6,928 bases of DNA from Pseudomonadota bacterium (lineage in GTDB: Bacteria > Pseudomonadota > Gammaproteobacteria > Enterobacterales > Enterobacteriaceae), in contig JAFACP010000451.1 in NCBI GenBank assembly GCA_023425455.1, forward strand, positions 1-6,928, given 5' to 3'. Position numbers and translations under genes: made by a program. Below, piece by piece: positions 5,718 to 6,928 of this stretch. Under the pieces are notes generated by a model, which saw only the letters and a list, made by a program, of their open reading frames with translations, searched no databases and was not told the DNA's origin. Each line of letters begins with the position of its first letter. The stretch's first letter is position 1.

Positions 5718-6056
5718 TTACAATGCCGCTTCGTCGGATTCGCCCGTACGGATACGGATGACGCGCTGCAGTTCAGCAACGAAAATTTTGCCGTCGCCAA
5801 TTTTGCCGGTATAGGCCGCTTTGCTGATGACATCAATCACCTCATCAAGCTGGTCATCCGCAATGGCCACATCAATCTTCACTTTCGGCAGGAAGTTGAC
5901 GCTATATTCCGCCCCGCGATACAGCTCGGCATGACCTTTCTGACGGCCAAAACCTTTTACTTCGGTGACAGTCAGTCCCTGAATACCCATGGAAGACAGC
6001 GCTTCGCGAACGTCTTCAAGTTTGAATGGTTTGATTACAACCGTAACCAGCTTCAT
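5718..6056 (-). CDS. glnK: PII nitrogen signal protein GlnK
   Basis: A 112-residue PII protein, standard length. The trimer senses ATP/ADP and 2-oxoglutarate. When nitrogen returns and the protein is deuridylylated, its T-loops plug the AmtB channel. Visible family signatures are KLVTVVIKPFKLEDVREAL at the N-terminus, the T-loop around residues 37-55 with the uridylylation site Tyr51 (YRGAEYSVNF) and Arg47, which enters the AmtB pore, and TGKIGDGKIFV (nucleotide-binding B-loop region). The motif EVKGFGRQKGHAELYRG fits GlnK. ATG 6056 follows GGAGGGG with good spacing. The gene ends in tandem TAA codons 34 bases before amtB. Transcription should start near 6100 from a sigma-54 promoter under NtrC control, so the pair is expressed in nitrogen limitation. 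Confidence 0.98.
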   Translation of the reverse strand: MKLVTVVIKPFKLEDVREALSSMGIQGLTVTEVKGFGRQKGHAELYRGAEYSVNFLPKVKIDVAIADDQLDEVIDVISKAAYTGKIGDGKIFVAELQRVIRIRTGESDEAAL

Positions 6057-6110
6057 AAATCCCCTCCAGTCAGAATTCGGTAATGGCCGCAGCTAACACG
6101 CAGGAGATAT

Positions 6111-6126
6111 TGCAAGGGGTGTGCCA
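6111..6126 (-). promoter_or_regulatory. sigma-54 promoter of glnK-amtB
   Basis: On the minus strand TGGCACACCCCTTGCA matches the sigma-54 consensus TGGCAC-N5-TTGCA throughout, with GG and GC at the -24 and -12 positions. By the usual geometry transcription starts near 6100, giving a leader of about 44 bases before the glnK ATG. E. coli glnK is known to be sigma-54/NtrC dependent. Confidence 0.93.
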
Positions 6127-6222
6127 GAATGAAAAAAAATGACGATTTTGATGCTAAGCCCGCGTCTTCAGGGCAAAAGCGGTGGAAAAAAACGTCCCGG
6201 GCGGGAAAGAGAGAAGATGGCG

Positions 6223-6258
6223 AAAAAAAAACGCACCATCGTAGTGCATGGTGCGTTT
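6223..6258 (-). terminator. Intrinsic terminator of mdlB, overlapping the NtrC site
   Basis: Perfect 11-base arms (AAACGCACCAT at 6229-6239, ATGGTGCGTTT at 6248-6258) enclose an 8-base loop. Read on the minus strand, downstream of mdlB, the hairpin ends in nine T (6231-6223). This is a textbook terminator 53 bases after the mdlB stop, separating mdlB from the glnK promoter. Confidence 0.85.
6233..6247. promoter_or_regulatory. NtrC-type enhancer site for glnK
   Basis: GCACC-ATCGT-AGTGC fits the NtrC dimer consensus GCACY-N5-RGTGC fully. Its centre lies about 140 bases upstream of the predicted glnK start, within the normal range for NtrC enhancers. Further half-sites lie nearby: GGTGC at 6250, TGCACCAA at 6265 and TTGGTGCA at 6303. 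These could give cooperative binding but do not form full consensus sites. Confidence 0.7.
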
Positions 6259-6264
6259 CCGTTT

Positions 6265-6310
6265 TGCACCAACAGCTGTGACTGTTAGCGCATTGCCTGA
6301 TTTTGGTGCA
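6265..6310. repeat. Inverted TGCACCAA repeat, possible accessory NtrC half-sites
   Basis: TGCACCAA (6265-6272) and TTGGTGCA (6303-6310) form a perfect 8-base inverted repeat with a 30-base spacer. The right copy ends directly at the mdlB stop codon. Each arm carries a GCACC/GGTGC NtrC half-site, but the partner half at the proper spacing is poor in both. Confidence 0.4.
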
Positions 6311-6928
6311 TCAGGCGCTCAGGGAGGCTTCCTCACGGGCGCTGGCGGCCAGCTCCTCTCCCGCAAGCTGCAGCTGATACATCTGCCAGTAGCGTCCTTG
6401 CGCCGCCAGCAGCTCGCGATGCGTCCCCCGCTCCACCACCTGACCGCGATGCAGCACCAGGATCGTATCCGCATCAACGATCGTCGACAGCCGATGCGCA
6501 ATGACCACCAGCGTTGTCTGAGCGCGCACCACGGCCAGCGCCTGCTGAATGGCCTGCTCCGTACCGGAATCGATACTTGCGGTGGCCTCATCCAGGATCA
6601 GCACCTGCGGGGTATCAATCAACACCCGCGCCAGCGCCAGAAGCTGCTTTTGCCCAACGGACAGGTTGTTGCCCTGCTCGCCAAGCCGGGTGTCGATGCC
6701 CTCGCTAAAGCCACGCGCCAGCTCGGCCAGCTGCACTTTTTCCAGCACCTCCCAGACCTGCTCATGGCTGAAGGGACGCCCAAGCGTCACGTTGGCATAG
6801 AAGGTATCAGCCAGTACCACCGGATCCTGCTGCACCATGGCGACGCCCTTGCGCAACACCGGGTGGCTGAGTGACGCAAGCGGACGACCATCGAGGCGGA
6901 TCTCCCCTTTCGTTAACGGGTAGTACCC
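6311..6928 (-). CDS. mdlB: Multidrug ABC exporter subunit MdlB, C-terminal part
   Basis: The frame is open to the window end, so only the last 205 residues are visible. E. coli MdlB has nearly 600, with an N-terminal six-helix membrane domain fused to the nucleotide-binding domain seen here. Visible motifs, numbered from the first visible residue: Q-loop VQQDP (32-36), ABC signature LSVGQKQ (89-95), Walker B VLILDEA (109-115), D-loop SID (118-120) and the switch histidine in IAHRLS (145). Walker A lies upstream, outside the window. The signature has Val where LSGGQ is usual, as I recall for E. coli MdlB. MdlB is thought to pair with MdlA (expected next, outside the window) in an inner-membrane exporter; the substrate is not established. 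It stops at TGA 6313-6311, followed by the terminator at 6223-6258. Confidence 0.96.
   Translation of the reverse strand, partial: GYYPLTKGEIRLDGRPLASLSHPVLRKGVAMVQQDPVVLADTFYANVTLGRPFSHEQVWEVLEKVQLAELARGFSEGIDTRLGEQGNNLSVGQKQLLALARVLIDTPQVLILDEATASIDSGTEQAIQQALAVVRAQTTLVVIAHRLSTIVDADTILVLHRGQVVERGTHRELLAAQGRYWQMYQLQLAGEELAASAREEASLSA

Noticed and set aside
5684..5836. 51-codon N-terminal extension of amtB
   Set aside because: It overlaps the glnK 3' end out of frame and would precede a normal signal peptide. ATG 5683 gives the exact 428-residue family length.
6140..6153. IHF-like site between the glnK promoter and the NtrC enhancer
   Set aside because: ATCAA next to an A-tract is suggestive, but three of the defined consensus positions fail. 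A-tracts at 6132-6139, 6186-6192 and 6223-6231 may bend the DNA but are not phased regularly.
6248..6874. 208-codon plus-strand open frame opposite mdlB
   Set aside because: It is the antisense shadow of the MdlB nucleotide-binding domain, whose motifs are all in the minus frame.

Overview
The window reads as chromosomal DNA of a gammaproteobacterium of the Enterobacteriaceae, close to the Enterobacter/Lelliottia/Leclercia group. Most genes can be named from near-identity to remembered Escherichia coli proteins, and their order and orientations match the E. coli mdlB-glnK-amtB-tesB-ybaY-atl(ybaZ)-ffs block, seen here in reverse. The genus is an inference.

Layout: positions 2-1138 (+) carry the 3' part of a MocR/GntR-type regulator with an aminotransferase domain, cut by the window start. 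Positions 1284-1747 (-) hold a small AT-richer two-gene operon: a ribbon-helix-helix protein, then a 71-residue protein of unknown function, with an ATGA start/stop overlap. Positions 2018-2131 (-) are ffs, the 4.5S signal recognition particle RNA. Then come atl (+), the ybaY lipoprotein gene (-), tesB (+), the amtB and glnK pair (-), and the 3' part of mdlB (-), cut by the window end.

How it works together: glnK-amtB is the nitrogen-limitation module, a PII signal protein plus the ammonium channel it plugs. Its control region (6057-6310) contains a near-ideal sigma-54 promoter and an NtrC-type enhancer. The enhancer coincides with a perfect hairpin and A/T tract that also looks like the mdlB terminator. 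ffs has a clear sigma-70 promoter with a GC-rich discriminator and a short leader hairpin of the kind RNase P removes. The other genes (DNA-lesion recognition, acyl-CoA hydrolysis, an envelope lipoprotein, a multidrug ABC exporter subunit) are ordinary core functions.

The part that departs from the E. coli order is 1-2017, beside ffs. E. coli has pdeB (ylaB) there; this genome has the MocR-type gene and the two-gene operon. The operon has the layout of a type II toxin-antitoxin module, but the downstream protein matches no toxin family I can recognise. It is the only candidate here for something poorly described. A perfect CRP-type palindrome lies in the convergent gap between these two units, with no obvious target.
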